From Pseudomonas fluorescens (GTDB lineage: Bacteria > Pseudomonadota > Gammaproteobacteria > Pseudomonadales > Pseudomonadaceae), in assembly GCF_902497625.1 (NCBI RefSeq), contig NZ_CABVGX010000016.1, positions 1-64,000 on the forward strand: DNA of 64,000 nucleotides, written 5' to 3'. Of the stretch, positions 1 to 8,351 are shown piece by piece. The notes below the pieces were generated by a model. The model saw nothing but the letters and a program-made list of their open reading frames with translations. It was not told the origin of the DNA and made no database searches. How positions within the stretch are numbered: position 1 is the first letter of the stretch; every line of letters begins with the position of its first letter. The position numbers were made by a program, and so were the translations under genes.

Positions 1-271
1 CGTCCAGCGCGAGGCGATTGGCGCCGTCGGCGAGATGCTCCTGCACTTCCTGATAGCTTGCGGTCATTTTCTTGACCAGCGTTGCAGTGGTGTTGAAGTG
101 GGTGACCACTTCGTTCTGATAACTGTCGAAACGTTCCTGAATATCGTCCAGCTGACGTTGCGTGCGGTTAGGCGCAGCATTTGGCGCCAGGCGAGCGATC
201 AGGAATCCAATGGCGACACCCACAACCAGGGCAAGAGTCGGCAACAACCAAACTAAGAGCGAGTGTTCCAC
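1..271 (-). CDS. zapG: ZapG/YhcB (DUF1043) inner-membrane cell-division protein, partial
   Basis: The N-terminal 90 codons of a DUF1043 protein run off the left edge. The product has one N-terminal membrane helix (LVWLLPTLALVVGVAIGFLI) followed by a charged, coiled-coil-prone region (RTQRQLDDIQERFDSYQNEV), which is the YhcB/ZapG layout. Family members sit in the inner membrane and link Z-ring and envelope synthesis. I chose the GTG at 271-269 because a strong ribosome site (AGAGGAAGG) lies a few bases upstream and the helix begins at once; no ATG suits. It is divergent from the hydrolase at 416, leaving about 145 bases for both promoters. The C-terminus is not visible. Confidence 0.85.
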   Translation of the reverse strand, partial: MEHSLLVWLLPTLALVVGVAIGFLIARLAPNAAPNRTQRQLDDIQERFDSYQNEVVTHFNTTATLVKKMTASYQEVQEHLADGANRLALD

Positions 272-415
272 GAGTCCTTCCTCTATAAACGGCTTTGCTT
301 TACGTTAACGGCTCGAACCTGCGCTGTATACCGCGATTCACTCGCAATCCATCAGCACAGACAATTTGCTAGACGAGTCGACCCGATTCGGGGTCACGGA
401 GTTCCTTCCTTGCTT

Positions 416-1045
416 ATGCGCGAAACCCCCGTAGTGATTGATGGCCCGGTGGGTCAGCTGGAAGCTTTGTATCTGGACGTCGAGCAGCCCTCTGGGCTGG
501 CGCTGATCTGTCATCCGAACCCGGTGCAGGGCGGTACGATGCTTAACAAAGTGGTCTCGACCCTGCAGCGCACCGCGCGCGATGCCGGGTTAATCACCTT
601 GCGCTTCAATTACCGAGGTGTCGGCGCCAGCGCCGGCAGCCACGACATGGGCACCGGCGAGGTCGACGACGCGCAGGCCGCGGCGCAATGGTTGCGGGCG
701 AAACATCCCGACTTGCCGCTGACCCTGTTCGGTTTCTCCTTTGGCGGTTTTGTTGCAGCAAGTCTCGGCGGACGTCTTGAAGCTCAAGGCGAGCAGCTCA
801 AGCACCTGTTCATGGTCGCGCCGGCGGTCATGCGCCTGGGCGACCAGGATCAACTGCCGCAGCACGGCGATCTGACCCTGATCCAGCCGGAAACCGACGA
901 AGTCATCGATCCGGCCGTGGTTTACGCATGGTCGGACAAGGTGGAACGCCCCCATGAGCTGCTGAAAGTGGCAGAATGCGGACACTTTTTTCATGGCAAG
1001 CTGACCGATCTCAAAGATTTGATCCTGCCGCGCCTTTCGAATTGA
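416..1045 (+). CDS. Alpha/beta-fold hydrolase
   Basis: A 209-residue single-domain serine hydrolase of the dienelactone hydrolase-like class. Visible elements are the oxyanion region HPNPVQGGTM (about 33-42), the nucleophile elbow GFSFGG with Ser108, an acid in ETDEVIDP (about 165) and a terminal His in ECGHFFHG. There is no signal peptide, so it is probably cytoplasmic. The frame is open upstream to 263, but those residues look like untranslated leader and the conserved part begins at MRETPVVIDG. The ribosome site is weak. trpS starts 24 bases after the stop, so the two are probably co-transcribed. The substrate is unknown. Confidence 0.8.
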   Translation: MRETPVVIDGPVGQLEALYLDVEQPSGLALICHPNPVQGGTMLNKVVSTLQRTARDAGLITLRFNYRGVGASAGSHDMGTGEVDDAQAAAQWLRAKHPDLPLTLFGFSFGGFVAASLGGRLEAQGEQLKHLFMVAPAVMRLGDQDQLPQHGDLTLIQPETDEVIDPAVVYAWSDKVERPHELLKVAECGHFFHGKLTDLKDLILPRLSN

Positions 1046-1069
1046 TTGCAGTCTGACAAGCGATTACCC

Positions 1070-2425
1070 ATGACGACCCGTACCCGCATCCTCACCGGCA
1101 TCACCACCACCGGCACGCCGCATCTGGGCAACTACGCCGGCGCCATTCGCCCGGCAATCCTCGCCAGCCGCGACAGCAATGCCGACTCGTTCTACTTCCT
1201 GGCGGACTACCACGCCCTGATCAAATGTGACGACCCTCTGCGCATCCAGCGCTCGCGTTTGGAAATCGCCGCGACCTGGCTGGCCGGTGGTCTCGACGTC
1301 GACCGCGTGACCTTCTATCGCCAGTCCGACATTCCGGAAATCCCCGAGCTGACCTGGCTGCTGACCTGCGTTGCCGCCAAAGGCCTGCTTAACCGCGCCC
1401 ACGCCTACAAGGCCTCGGTCGACAAGAACGTCGAAACCGGCGAAGACCCGGACGCGGGCATCACCATGGGCCTGTACAGCTACCCGGTGCTGATGGCCGC
1501 GGACATCCTGATGTTCAATGCACACAAAGTGCCCGTCGGCCGTGACCAGATTCAGCATGTGGAAATGGCCCGCGACATCGGCCAGCGCTTCAACCACCTG
1601 TTTGGCCAGGGCAAGGAATTTTTCACCATGCCGGAAGCGCTGATCGAGGAAAGCGTCGCCACGCTGCCCGGTCTCGACGGTCGCAAGATGTCGAAAAGCT
1701 ATGACAACACCATCCCGTTGTTCAGCAGCGCAAAGGACATGAAAGACGCGATCTCGCGGATTGTCACCGACTCCCGCGCGCCGGGCGAAGCGAAAGATCC
1801 GGACAATTCGCACCTGTTCACCTTGTTCCAGGCATTTGCCACGCCGGCGCAGTCCGACGAGTTTCGCAGCGAACTGTTGCAGGGCCTCAGTTGGGGTGAA
1901 GCAAAAAGCCGCCTGTTCCAGCTGCTTGACAGTGAGCTGGGTGAGTCCCGCGAGCGTTATCATCAACTGATCGAACGCCCGGCGGACCTGGAAGACATGC
2001 TGCAGATCGGCGCGAAGAAGGCCCGGGCTGTGGCGACGCCGTTCCTCAACGAACTGCGCGAAGCGGTCGGCTTGCGTTCTTTCGTTGCGCAGACTCAAGT
2101 TGCAGCAACCGCTAAAAAGAAAGCCGTTAAAGGCCCGCGTTTTGTCAGCTTCCGTGAAGAAGACAGCAGTTTCCGTTTCCGTCTGCTGGCGGCCGATGGC
2201 GAGCAACTGCTGCTGTCGCGCAACTTTCCGGACGGCAAGACTGCCGGTCAAGTGACCAAGCAATTGCAAGCGGGCCAAACATTGGATGTGCGCAGCGAAG
2301 ACCGCAGCTTCAGTGTCTGGCTGGAAAGTGAATGTGTAGCGGACAGCCCGACATTTGCCGACAACACCGCTCGGGACGCTGCCATCGAGACGTTGCGCAT
2401 CGCTCTGACGCCGGTTCAGGAATAA
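1070..2425 (+). CDS. trpS: Tryptophan--tRNA ligase with extra C-terminal domain
   Basis: Class I aminoacyl-tRNA synthetase that charges tRNA-Trp. The HIGH-like motif is PHLGN near residue 18 and the KMSKS loop is intact (GRKMSKSYDN, about 204-213). The product is 451 residues, against about 330 for the Escherichia coli type. After the catalytic and anticodon-binding core (to about 340) comes a Lys-rich linker (TAKKKAVKG) and a compact domain of about 95 residues with alternating strands (FRFRLLAADGEQLLLSRNFP). As I recall, pseudomonads carry this long form. The start chosen is the ATG at 1070, where homology begins; the frame is open eight codons further up. A strong terminator follows. Confidence 0.95.
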   Translation: MTTRTRILTGITTTGTPHLGNYAGAIRPAILASRDSNADSFYFLADYHALIKCDDPLRIQRSRLEIAATWLAGGLDVDRVTFYRQSDIPEIPELTWLLTCVAAKGLLNRAHAYKASVDKNVETGEDPDAGITMGLYSYPVLMAADILMFNAHKVPVGRDQIQHVEMARDIGQRFNHLFGQGKEFFTMPEALIEESVATLPGLDGRKMSKSYDNTIPLFSSAKDMKDAISRIVTDSRAPGEAKDPDNSHLFTLFQAFATPAQSDEFRSELLQGLSWGEAKSRLFQLLDSELGESRERYHQLIERPADLEDMLQIGAKKARAVATPFLNELREAVGLRSFVAQTQVAATAKKKAVKGPRFVSFREEDSSFRFRLLAADGEQLLLSRNFPDGKTAGQVTKQLQAGQTLDVRSEDRSFSVWLESECVADSPTFADNTARDAAIETLRIALTPVQE

Positions 2426-2465
2426 TCAGCGGCGCGGTCCGACCAAGGGCCGATTGCCATTCCCA

Positions 2466-2496
2466 CGGGCCGTCGCTACAGTGACGGCCCGTTTTT
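2466..2496 (+). terminator. Rho-independent terminator of trpS
   Basis: A 9-bp GC-rich stem (CGGGCCGTC / GACGGCCCG) with an 8-base loop is followed by five T. It separates trpS from zapE. Confidence 0.9.
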
Positions 2497-2515
2497 GTTG
2501 CCTTGCTAACGAATT

Positions 2516-3610
2516 ATGACGCCCCTAGAACGATATCAAGCAGATCTGAAACGCCCGGATTTCTTCCATGACGCCGCGCAGGAAACTGCCGTGCGCCATT
2601 TGCAGCGCCTGTACGACGATCTGGTCGCAGCCTCGCAACACAAGCCGGGCCTGCTCGGCAAACTGTTCGGAAAAAAGGACCAGGTACCGGTCAAAGGCCT
2701 GTATTTCTGGGGCGGCGTGGGTCGCGGCAAGACTTACCTGGTCGACACGTTCTTCGAAGCGCTGCCGTTCAAGGAGAAGACCCGCACACACTTCCACCGC
2801 TTCATGAAGCGCGTGCACGAAGAAATGAAAACATTGGGCGGCGAGAAAAACCCGCTGACCATCATCGCCAAGCGCTTCTCCGACGAGTCGCGAGTGATCT
2901 GCTTCGATGAGTTTTTCGTCTCCGACATCACCGACGCCATGATCCTCGGCACCCTGATGGAAGAGCTGTTCAAAAACGGCGTGACCCTGGTCGCCACCTC
3001 GAACATCGTGCCGGACGGTCTGTACAAGGACGGCCTGCAACGTGCGCGCTTCCTGCCGGCCATTGCACTGATCAAGCAACACACTGAAATCGTCAACGTC
3101 GACAGCGGCGTCGACTATCGACTGCGGCACCTTGAGCAAGCGGAGCTGTTCCACTTTCCGCTCGACGAAGCGTCCCACGAAAGCCTGCGCAAGAGCTTCC
3201 GCGCGTTGACCCCGGAATGCACGGCGGCCGTGGAAAACGACGTACTGATGATCGAGAACCGCGCCATCCGCGCCTTGCGTACCTGTGACGACGTCGCCTG
3301 GTTCGAATTCCGCGAGTTGTGCGATGGCCCTCGCAGCCAGAACGATTACATCGAACTGGGCAAGATATTCCACGCGGTGCTACTCAGCGGCGTCGAGCAA
3401 ATGAGCGTCACCACCGACGACATCGCCCGGCGCTTCATCAATATGGTCGACGAATTCTACGACCGTAACGTGAAGCTGATCATTTCTGCAGAAGTCGAAC
3501 TCAAAGACCTGTACACCGGCGGTCGTTTGAACTTCGAATTCCAGCGCACGCTGAGTCGTCTGCTGGAAATGCAGTCGCACGAATTTCTGTCCCGGGCGCA
3601 TAAGCCTTAG
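2516..3610 (+). CDS. zapE: Cell division ATPase ZapE (AFG1 family)
   Basis: A 364-residue P-loop ATPase of the AFG1/LACE1 family. Walker A is GGVGRGKTYLVD (about 66-77), Walker B is VICFDEFFVSDI (about 128), and a sensor segment VATSNIVP follows. In E. coli ZapE associates with the Z ring and is needed under stress and low oxygen. The length matches the family, and it is complete with its own terminator. zapG, also tied to division, lies 2 kb upstream, as in the E. coli rplM-rpsI-zapE-zapG neighbourhood. No obvious ribosome site is seen before the ATG. Confidence 0.95.
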   Translation: MTPLERYQADLKRPDFFHDAAQETAVRHLQRLYDDLVAASQHKPGLLGKLFGKKDQVPVKGLYFWGGVGRGKTYLVDTFFEALPFKEKTRTHFHRFMKRVHEEMKTLGGEKNPLTIIAKRFSDESRVICFDEFFVSDITDAMILGTLMEELFKNGVTLVATSNIVPDGLYKDGLQRARFLPAIALIKQHTEIVNVDSGVDYRLRHLEQAELFHFPLDEASHESLRKSFRALTPECTAAVENDVLMIENRAIRALRTCDDVAWFEFRELCDGPRSQNDYIELGKIFHAVLLSGVEQMSVTTDDIARRFINMVDEFYDRNVKLIISAEVELKDLYTGGRLNFEFQRTLSRLLEMQSHEFLSRAHKP

Positions 3611-3630
3611 GACAATTCGGAAAATAAAAC

Positions 3631-3655
3631 GGCCTGCATTGCAGGCCTTTTTTTT
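3631..3655 (+). terminator. Terminator of zapE
   Basis: GGCCTGCATTGCAGGCC forms a perfect 7-bp stem followed by eight or more T. It lies between convergent zapE and the asparaginase. Confidence 0.88.
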
Positions 3656-3706
3656 GCCAAAAAACTCCTGTCATAGCTGATTGTGATCGAGCATGGCGAG
3701 TGCGTT

Positions 3707-4687
3707 TCAATCCTGTTTCAGAAAATCCGCCAATTCATCCTGCCGCTCGCACCCTACCAGCAGCCATAGCAAAATCCTCGTCTTGCGCGGGCACACAAAC
3801 CCGGCCATCAACGCGCCTTTGCGCACCAGATCGATTTCGCTGCCATCAAAACCATAGGTTGCCCGAGCAGTGGAGCCTGAGCCCGTTCGGGTCGCTACGA
3901 TCACTGGAATGTGTTGGGCGATGAATTCAATCGTGCGCGCCCAGCTTTCGGAAACGTGCCCGGCACCGAAACCTGCAATCACCAACCCTGCGTAGCCCAG
4001 TCCAGAGATGTTTTCGAGAATCCGCGTGTCGGCTGAAAGGGAAGCTTCCAGCAGGGCGATCCTGTGACCGGTCTGGTGCGGCAGCGGCAGGACTTTGCGG
4101 GGGGAGGGCGGTCGCAGGTAGCAGACGGAATCTTCGACCAGCAGGCCGGCGGGGCCGACATTCGGAGAGGAAAACGCCTGGAGCGCCAGGGAATCGGTTT
4201 TGCGCACCGCGCTCGCTTGATGAATCTGCCCATGAATGACCACTTGCACACCCCGTTGCCGACTGCTGGCGGCCAGTGCAACGCGGCAAGCATCCAGCAG
4301 ATTCGCCGGACCGTCGGCCCCCGCTTGCGCGGCTGAACGCATGGCGCCGGTCAGCACCAGCGGTTGATCGTGGTGCCATAAATGGTCGAAGAAAGTTGCG
4401 ACTTCTTCCAGGGCATCGGTGCCTTGGGTGATCACAACGCCGGCGGCCCCTTGCTTGATTTGAAAGCTTGCCCAGGACAGGACGCTTAACAAAAACTCGA
4501 AATCCACAGACGCGCTGGGCAGCATTCCGAGCGTTTCTACGTTGACCCGTGCGAGTGTTTTCAACTCAGGCACAGACGCCAGAAGTGCTTCGCCGTTAAC
4601 CATCGGAATGACGCCTTCGCTGATATGGCGGGCTTTCATGCTGACGGTGCCGCCAAGTGCTGCGATGGCCAGTTTAGGCAGGTCCAT
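3707..4687 (-). CDS. L-asparaginase, cytoplasmic type
   Basis: A 326-residue asparaginase/glutaminase-family enzyme that hydrolyses L-asparagine to aspartate and ammonia. The first catalytic threonine is Thr14 in ALGGTVS, and the second signature TQGTDALEE carries Thr90-Asp91. There is no signal peptide, so it acts in the cytoplasm, unlike the periplasmic high-affinity AnsB type. The chosen ATG has a GAGG site 8 bases ahead; the open frame upstream is non-conserved. It is the last gene of a minus-strand set with a duplicated membrane protein and a nitrilase-superfamily amidase, which suggests joint scavenging of amide nitrogen (inference). Its exact amide preference cannot be read from sequence. 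Confidence 0.9.
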   Translation of the reverse strand: MDLPKLAIAALGGTVSMKARHISEGVIPMVNGEALLASVPELKTLARVNVETLGMLPSASVDFEFLLSVLSWASFQIKQGAAGVVITQGTDALEEVATFFDHLWHHDQPLVLTGAMRSAAQAGADGPANLLDACRVALAASSRQRGVQVVIHGQIHQASAVRKTDSLALQAFSSPNVGPAGLLVEDSVCYLRPPSPRKVLPLPHQTGHRIALLEASLSADTRILENISGLGYAGLVIAGFGAGHVSESWARTIEFIAQHIPVIVATRTGSGSTARATYGFDGSEIDLVRKGALMAGFVCPRKTRILLWLLVGCERQDELADFLKQD

Positions 4688-4714
4688 GGAATACCTCGTG
4701 TGGGTAGAAGAATA

Positions 4715-4750
4715 AAGGCTGTGCCCGGAACGGGTTCCTGGCACAGCCTT
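4715..4750 (-). terminator. Hairpin between membrane protein and asparaginase genes
   Basis: An 11-bp perfect stem (AAGGCTGTGCC / GGCACAGCCTT) with a 14-base loop. On the minus strand it is followed only by a short TTTATTCTT tract. It may be a weak terminator or an mRNA-processing hairpin that sets asparaginase apart from the upstream genes. Confidence 0.6.
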
Positions 4751-4761
4751 GGCGGCCTTCA

Positions 4762-5967
4762 TCAGTTGCTCGTCAACCAGCCGACAACTGGAATGATCAG
4801 CACGGTGCTCATCGCCATCGACAGGACATTGCCGATAAAGCCATGCATGTCTGGCGGCAAGCGCTTGGCGAAGGCACAGGCCAGCGGCGGCGCGATCAGT
4901 GCGCCCAGCACTGCGCTCGAGACAATCACCGGCCAGGTGCCGCCATACGTCAGCACCGCGGCCGGTACCACGGACACCAGTGGCACGTAAGTGGGGTACC
5001 AGCCGAGCCGGATCCACTGCCGACGCCAGACGACAACCCCAACTGCCGAAGTCAGCGCCTGCGCGCCGATCAACTGCGGCAACAGGCCTGAACCGTACGC
5101 CGGGCTCAACGGGTTCAGGGTGAACGCCAGCAAGGCCCCAACGATCAGGCCGAGGCTGGCCCATTCGTTGCCGTAAAACGGTGCTTCGGAAAAGTCTGCC
5201 AGCACCCGACGCAGGCTCCAGACAACGCCGTAATCAGGTGCTTTGCCGACTGCGGGCGGCGGCTCCGGCGATTTGCGCGACTGCTCGGATTTCACCAGGC
5301 TCGGCAAGTAACGGCAGAGCAAAAAGGCCACGACGCTGGCGACGGCCATGCCCGAAACATTGCCAATGACCACCGGCAAACCGAGCGGCACGCACACGTA
5401 GTTGACGATCAGCAGGCACATCGGTGTGACCAGTAGCGCACCCATGATTGCGCCATTGATCGTGACCTTCCAGCCTGCGCCGAACATCAGCACCATCGCC
5501 GCCGGCAAGGAAACGAAGGCGGCGAAAGTCGGTTGCCAACTGTCGGCAGTCACGGTCCAGCCCCACAACAAATTGCTCAGCAGCAGGCCCAGCAATGAAC
5601 TGGTGATCAACCAGGGCCATAAGCCGGTGCCGTAACAGATGCTGAAACCTTGCCAGACTTTGCCCGTGCGGTTTGCCCAGTACGCGAGGTAGGCACCCGC
5701 CAATAATCCGATCGAGGCGAACTCGTGTTTGTAGAACGCAACCTCGCTGATGTCACCGATGACCCAGCGCAACCACGCGCCGGGATCGGGAAGGCTCGAG
5801 ACCATGTGCACGTAATCCGGCCAGTGGGCGGACCAGGACTCGCGGTGAGTGAATGACAGCCAGATGATCGACAGCGCCGCGCCGAGTACCAGCACAACAA
5901 TGGCGATATCCAGCGTTGATCGCGCGACCAGGCGGTTCTGTGTCTGTTTTTGGGTTGAGGATTCCAT
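4762..5967 (-). CDS. Multi-spanning membrane protein with internal duplication, unknown function
   Basis: A 401-residue hydrophobic protein I do not recognise. An N-terminal helix (about 20-39) precedes two homologous halves, about 66-222 and 252-395. Matching blocks at near-constant offset are SEVAFYKHEFASIGLLAGA vs SEAPFYGNEWASLGLIVGA, YGTGLWPWLI vs YGSGLLPQLI, and IGNV at 201 vs 378. A hydrophilic Pro-rich linker (about 224-245) joins them. Such inverted or parallel duplications are common in secondary transporters and channels. The gene lies 16 bases downstream of the nitrilase-family gene and ahead of asparaginase, so uptake of a nitrile, amide or amino acid is a reasonable guess, but nothing in the sequence names the substrate. 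Confidence 0.75.
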   Translation of the reverse strand: MESSTQKQTQNRLVARSTLDIAIVVLVLGAALSIIWLSFTHRESWSAHWPDYVHMVSSLPDPGAWLRWVIGDISEVAFYKHEFASIGLLAGAYLAYWANRTGKVWQGFSICYGTGLWPWLITSSLLGLLLSNLLWGWTVTADSWQPTFAAFVSLPAAMVLMFGAGWKVTINGAIMGALLVTPMCLLIVNYVCVPLGLPVVIGNVSGMAVASVVAFLLCRYLPSLVKSEQSRKSPEPPPAVGKAPDYGVVWSLRRVLADFSEAPFYGNEWASLGLIVGALLAFTLNPLSPAYGSGLLPQLIGAQALTSAVGVVVWRRQWIRLGWYPTYVPLVSVVPAAVLTYGGTWPVIVSSAVLGALIAPPLACAFAKRLPPDMHGFIGNVLSMAMSTVLIIPVVGWLTSN

Positions 5968-5983
5968 CAGTCATCGCCTCCGG

Positions 5984-6871
5984 TCAGCGCGGCAGGCAAG
6001 GGTGCTGAAGGTACCCCAGCATCGGATCGTAGAGGTCGGTGCGGCGATCGCGATGCAAATCGTTCAGGCTGTTCCAGATCGGCGCGCTGCGGGAGCTGGT
6101 CAGGTCTATATCGGCGAACAGGATTTCCTGCTGATCGGCCGATGCCACAGCACCGATCGGCCAGCCGTTGGTACCGGCGATCAAGGAACAGCCCAGGTAA
6201 CGCGCGCCTCGTTCTTCGCCAATCCGGCTCGCGGCCGCAATAAACACATTGTTGACGTGGGCAGCTGTCATGGTCAGGTACGAAGCCATGCATTTGCCGG
6301 CCTCATCGAACAGCGGCGGTGGTGTCCAGACCCAGTTGTTCAGGCTGCAGATGATGTCCGCGCCTTGCTGGCTGAGGATGCGCGGCACCTCCGGAAACCA
6401 GATGTCCCAGCAGATCAGCAAGCCGATGCGACCGATTGGCGTATCGAACACCGGGAAACCCAGATCACCCGGCGTGAACCACAACTTTTCCAGATTCCAC
6501 AAATGCGCTTTGCGGTACTTGCCGATGAAGCCGTCAGGCCCGAGCAGAACACCGGTGTTGAACAACCGCATGCCGTCGCGCTCGGTCAGGCCGGCCACCA
6601 GATAAACCTGGTGCTCGCGAGCAAAGTTCATCCACGCCCGCACGCTCGGTCCATCGGGAACACCTTCGGCATGGTCGAAGGCGTCCTGCCGGGTTTTGAA
6701 GAAGTATCCGCTGCTGGACAGCTCCGGCAGGACGATCAGATTCGCTCCGCCCAAAGCGGCTTCTCGAGCCAGATCCAGGCTCTGACGCAGATTCGCGTCC
6801 CGGTTTTGCTTGCCGACCTGTGGATCGAATTGCACGACAGCTACACGAACAGGGCTGATTGCTTCGCTCAT
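5984..6871 (-). CDS. Carbon-nitrogen hydrolase (nitrilase superfamily amidase)
   Basis: A 295-residue nitrilase-superfamily enzyme with the full Glu-Lys-Cys triad: Glu50 in LIVLPELSSSGYF, Lys121 in KYRKAHLW and Cys154 in LICWDIWFPE. The family hydrolyses C-N bonds of nitriles, amides or N-carbamoyl compounds. The CWD motif and single domain favour an amidase or carbamoylase role over a true nitrilase. I start at MSEAISP, which has AGAGG 9 bases upstream; an in-frame ATG 17 codons earlier lacks one and adds non-conserved residues. It is the first gene of the presumed operon with the duplicated membrane protein and asparaginase. The substrate is unknown. Confidence 0.88.
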   Translation of the reverse strand: MSEAISPVRVAVVQFDPQVGKQNRDANLRQSLDLAREAALGGANLIVLPELSSSGYFFKTRQDAFDHAEGVPDGPSVRAWMNFAREHQVYLVAGLTERDGMRLFNTGVLLGPDGFIGKYRKAHLWNLEKLWFTPGDLGFPVFDTPIGRIGLLICWDIWFPEVPRILSQQGADIICSLNNWVWTPPPLFDEAGKCMASYLTMTAAHVNNVFIAAASRIGEERGARYLGCSLIAGTNGWPIGAVASADQQEILFADIDLTSSRSAPIWNSLNDLHRDRRTDLYDPMLGYLQHPCLPR

Positions 6872-7212
6872 ACCGAATGACCTCTTTTTATTGTTATTCA
6901 CGCTGTTGAATGGCGTGTTCATAAGAGTCGAATCGGTATGGGCGAGTAAGTCAGCCGCTTCCGTTTAACCTGTAGTCCATGTCCCAAACTGTATTGGCCG
7001 AGCTTGGGCTTGGCAGTACAGGATGGCAGGGCTCAGACGCATGAAGGGCCTCTGGCCCGGGATTTTGCGTCAGGTTGTAACGGCGTAATGCGGGTAGTCG
7101 GCCATTGAGAAGCCGCCGTTGAAAGTGGCTGCGGTTTTGTTGCAGATTGGTCTCTGCAACCTGCAAAACAATGTGGGAGCGCCTTGCTCCCACATGGGTG
7201 ATCGGGTCGCGC
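6872..7212 (-). other. Intergenic region upstream of the amidase gene
   Basis: These 341 bases lie between the GlxA-type regulator and the amidase, both on the minus strand. They hold the probable promoter of the amidase set and, at 7171-7195, a REP-type hairpin. I see no small gene and no clear promoter match. Confidence 0.5.
7171..7195. repeat. Short REP-type hairpin
   Basis: ATGTGGGAGC / GCTCCCACAT form a perfect 10-bp stem around a 5-base loop. It shares the GTGGGAGC core with the other REP elements of this window. Confidence 0.8.
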
Positions 7213-8208
7213 TCAAGCAGCCCGCTGAAACTGCTGGCGATATTGGTTCGGCGACAAATCCGTGTGCTGGCGGAATAGCCGCGCGAAGAAGCTCGCATCG
7301 TCATAACCGACTTCATAACTGATGGTCTTGATGCTCTTGCGACTGCCGGACAGCAAACCCTTGGCGGTTTCGATGCGCAGGCGTTGCAGGTAATGCAGCG
7401 GCTTGTCGCCGGTGGCGGTCTGAAAGCGGCGCATGAAATTGCGGATGCTCATGCCGTGTTCGCGGGCCACGTCTTCGAAGCGGAACTTGTCGGCGAAGTG
7501 TTCTTCGAGCCAGTGCTGAATCTGCAGGATGATCACGTCCTGGTGCAGTTTCTGGCCGCCAAAACCGATCCGCCCAGGCGCGTAGTTGCGCTGGACTTCG
7601 TAAAGAATGTCGCGTGCCACCGCCTGAGCGACGTTGGCGCCGCAGAAACGCTCGATCAGATAGATGTAGAGGTCGCACGCAGACGTGGTGCCGCCGGCGC
7701 AGTACAGGTTGTCCGCATCGGTCAGGTGCTTGTCCTGATTGAGATAAACCTTGGGAAAGCGCTCGGCGAACGCGTTGAAAAAGCGCCAGTAGGTGGTCGC
7801 TTCCTTGCCGTCGAGCAGGCCGGCCTCGGCCAGCCAGAACACCCCGGTGGCCTCGGCGCAGAGCACTGCACCACGGGCATGTTGCTGGCGCAGCCACGGC
7901 AGAATCTGCGGATAGCGCCTGCTCAGGGTTTCAAAATCGTCCCAGAACGCCGGAAGAATGATGATGTCGGCATTTTCCAGCGCACCGTCCACCGGCATGA
8001 TCACATCGCTGAAGCTGTTGACCGGTTTGCCATCGGGGCTGACCAGCCGCGTTTCGAACGCCGGTGTCAGGCCGTGGCCCAGTTGTTTGCCGTAGCGCAG
8101 GCTGGCCAGGTGAAAGAAATCCTTGGCTTGCATGAGAGTGGAAGCGAAAACCCGGTCGATCGCCAGGATGCTGACGCGCCGTAAAGGCGTGGAGGCTTGG
8201 TTAGACAT
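7213..8208 (-). CDS. GlxA-type AraC-family regulator with DJ-1/PfpI domain
   Basis: A 331-residue transcription regulator with two domains. Residues about 11-190 form a DJ-1/PfpI-like fold, with a nucleophile-elbow-like cysteine in AVLCAEATGVFWLAEAG. Residues about 220-325 form an AraC double helix-turn-helix (FEDVAREHGMSIRNFMRRF and TISYEVGYDDASFFARLFR). Family members such as ArgR and GbdR of Pseudomonas activate amino-acid and quaternary-amine catabolism genes. It lies upstream of the amidase/asparaginase set in the same direction and divergent from acyl-CoA dehydrogenase, so either is a plausible target. The ligand is unknown. Confidence 0.88.
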   Translation of the reverse strand: MSNQASTPLRRVSILAIDRVFASTLMQAKDFFHLASLRYGKQLGHGLTPAFETRLVSPDGKPVNSFSDVIMPVDGALENADIIILPAFWDDFETLSRRYPQILPWLRQQHARGAVLCAEATGVFWLAEAGLLDGKEATTYWRFFNAFAERFPKVYLNQDKHLTDADNLYCAGGTTSACDLYIYLIERFCGANVAQAVARDILYEVQRNYAPGRIGFGGQKLHQDVIILQIQHWLEEHFADKFRFEDVAREHGMSIRNFMRRFQTATGDKPLHYLQRLRIETAKGLLSGSRKSIKTISYEVGYDDASFFARLFRQHTDLSPNQYRQQFQRAA

Positions 8209-8351
8209 AATTCAACTTTATTCTTATAGGGGAAAGTGGTCACCAGACGGCTGGATCGTCTTATTTTTTGTCTGATGTGTCCAGTGTCCTGTATCGCAGG
8301 CGAGGCTTAGTCTCTGGAGGCCAGCTTTCTAACAATAACGACAGGTGCCGC

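Noticed and set aside
3707..5164. Asparaginase as a 485-residue protein with an N-terminal extension
   Set aside because: The extra residues read the membrane-protein gene in another frame and pass through a hairpin; the ATG at 4687 has a good ribosome site and family N-terminus.
8240..8275. AGACG-GCTGGAT-CGTCT followed by TATTTTTT as a terminator or attenuator before acyl-CoA dehydrogenase
   Set aside because: Only a 5-bp stem in a divergent promoter region; too weak to call.
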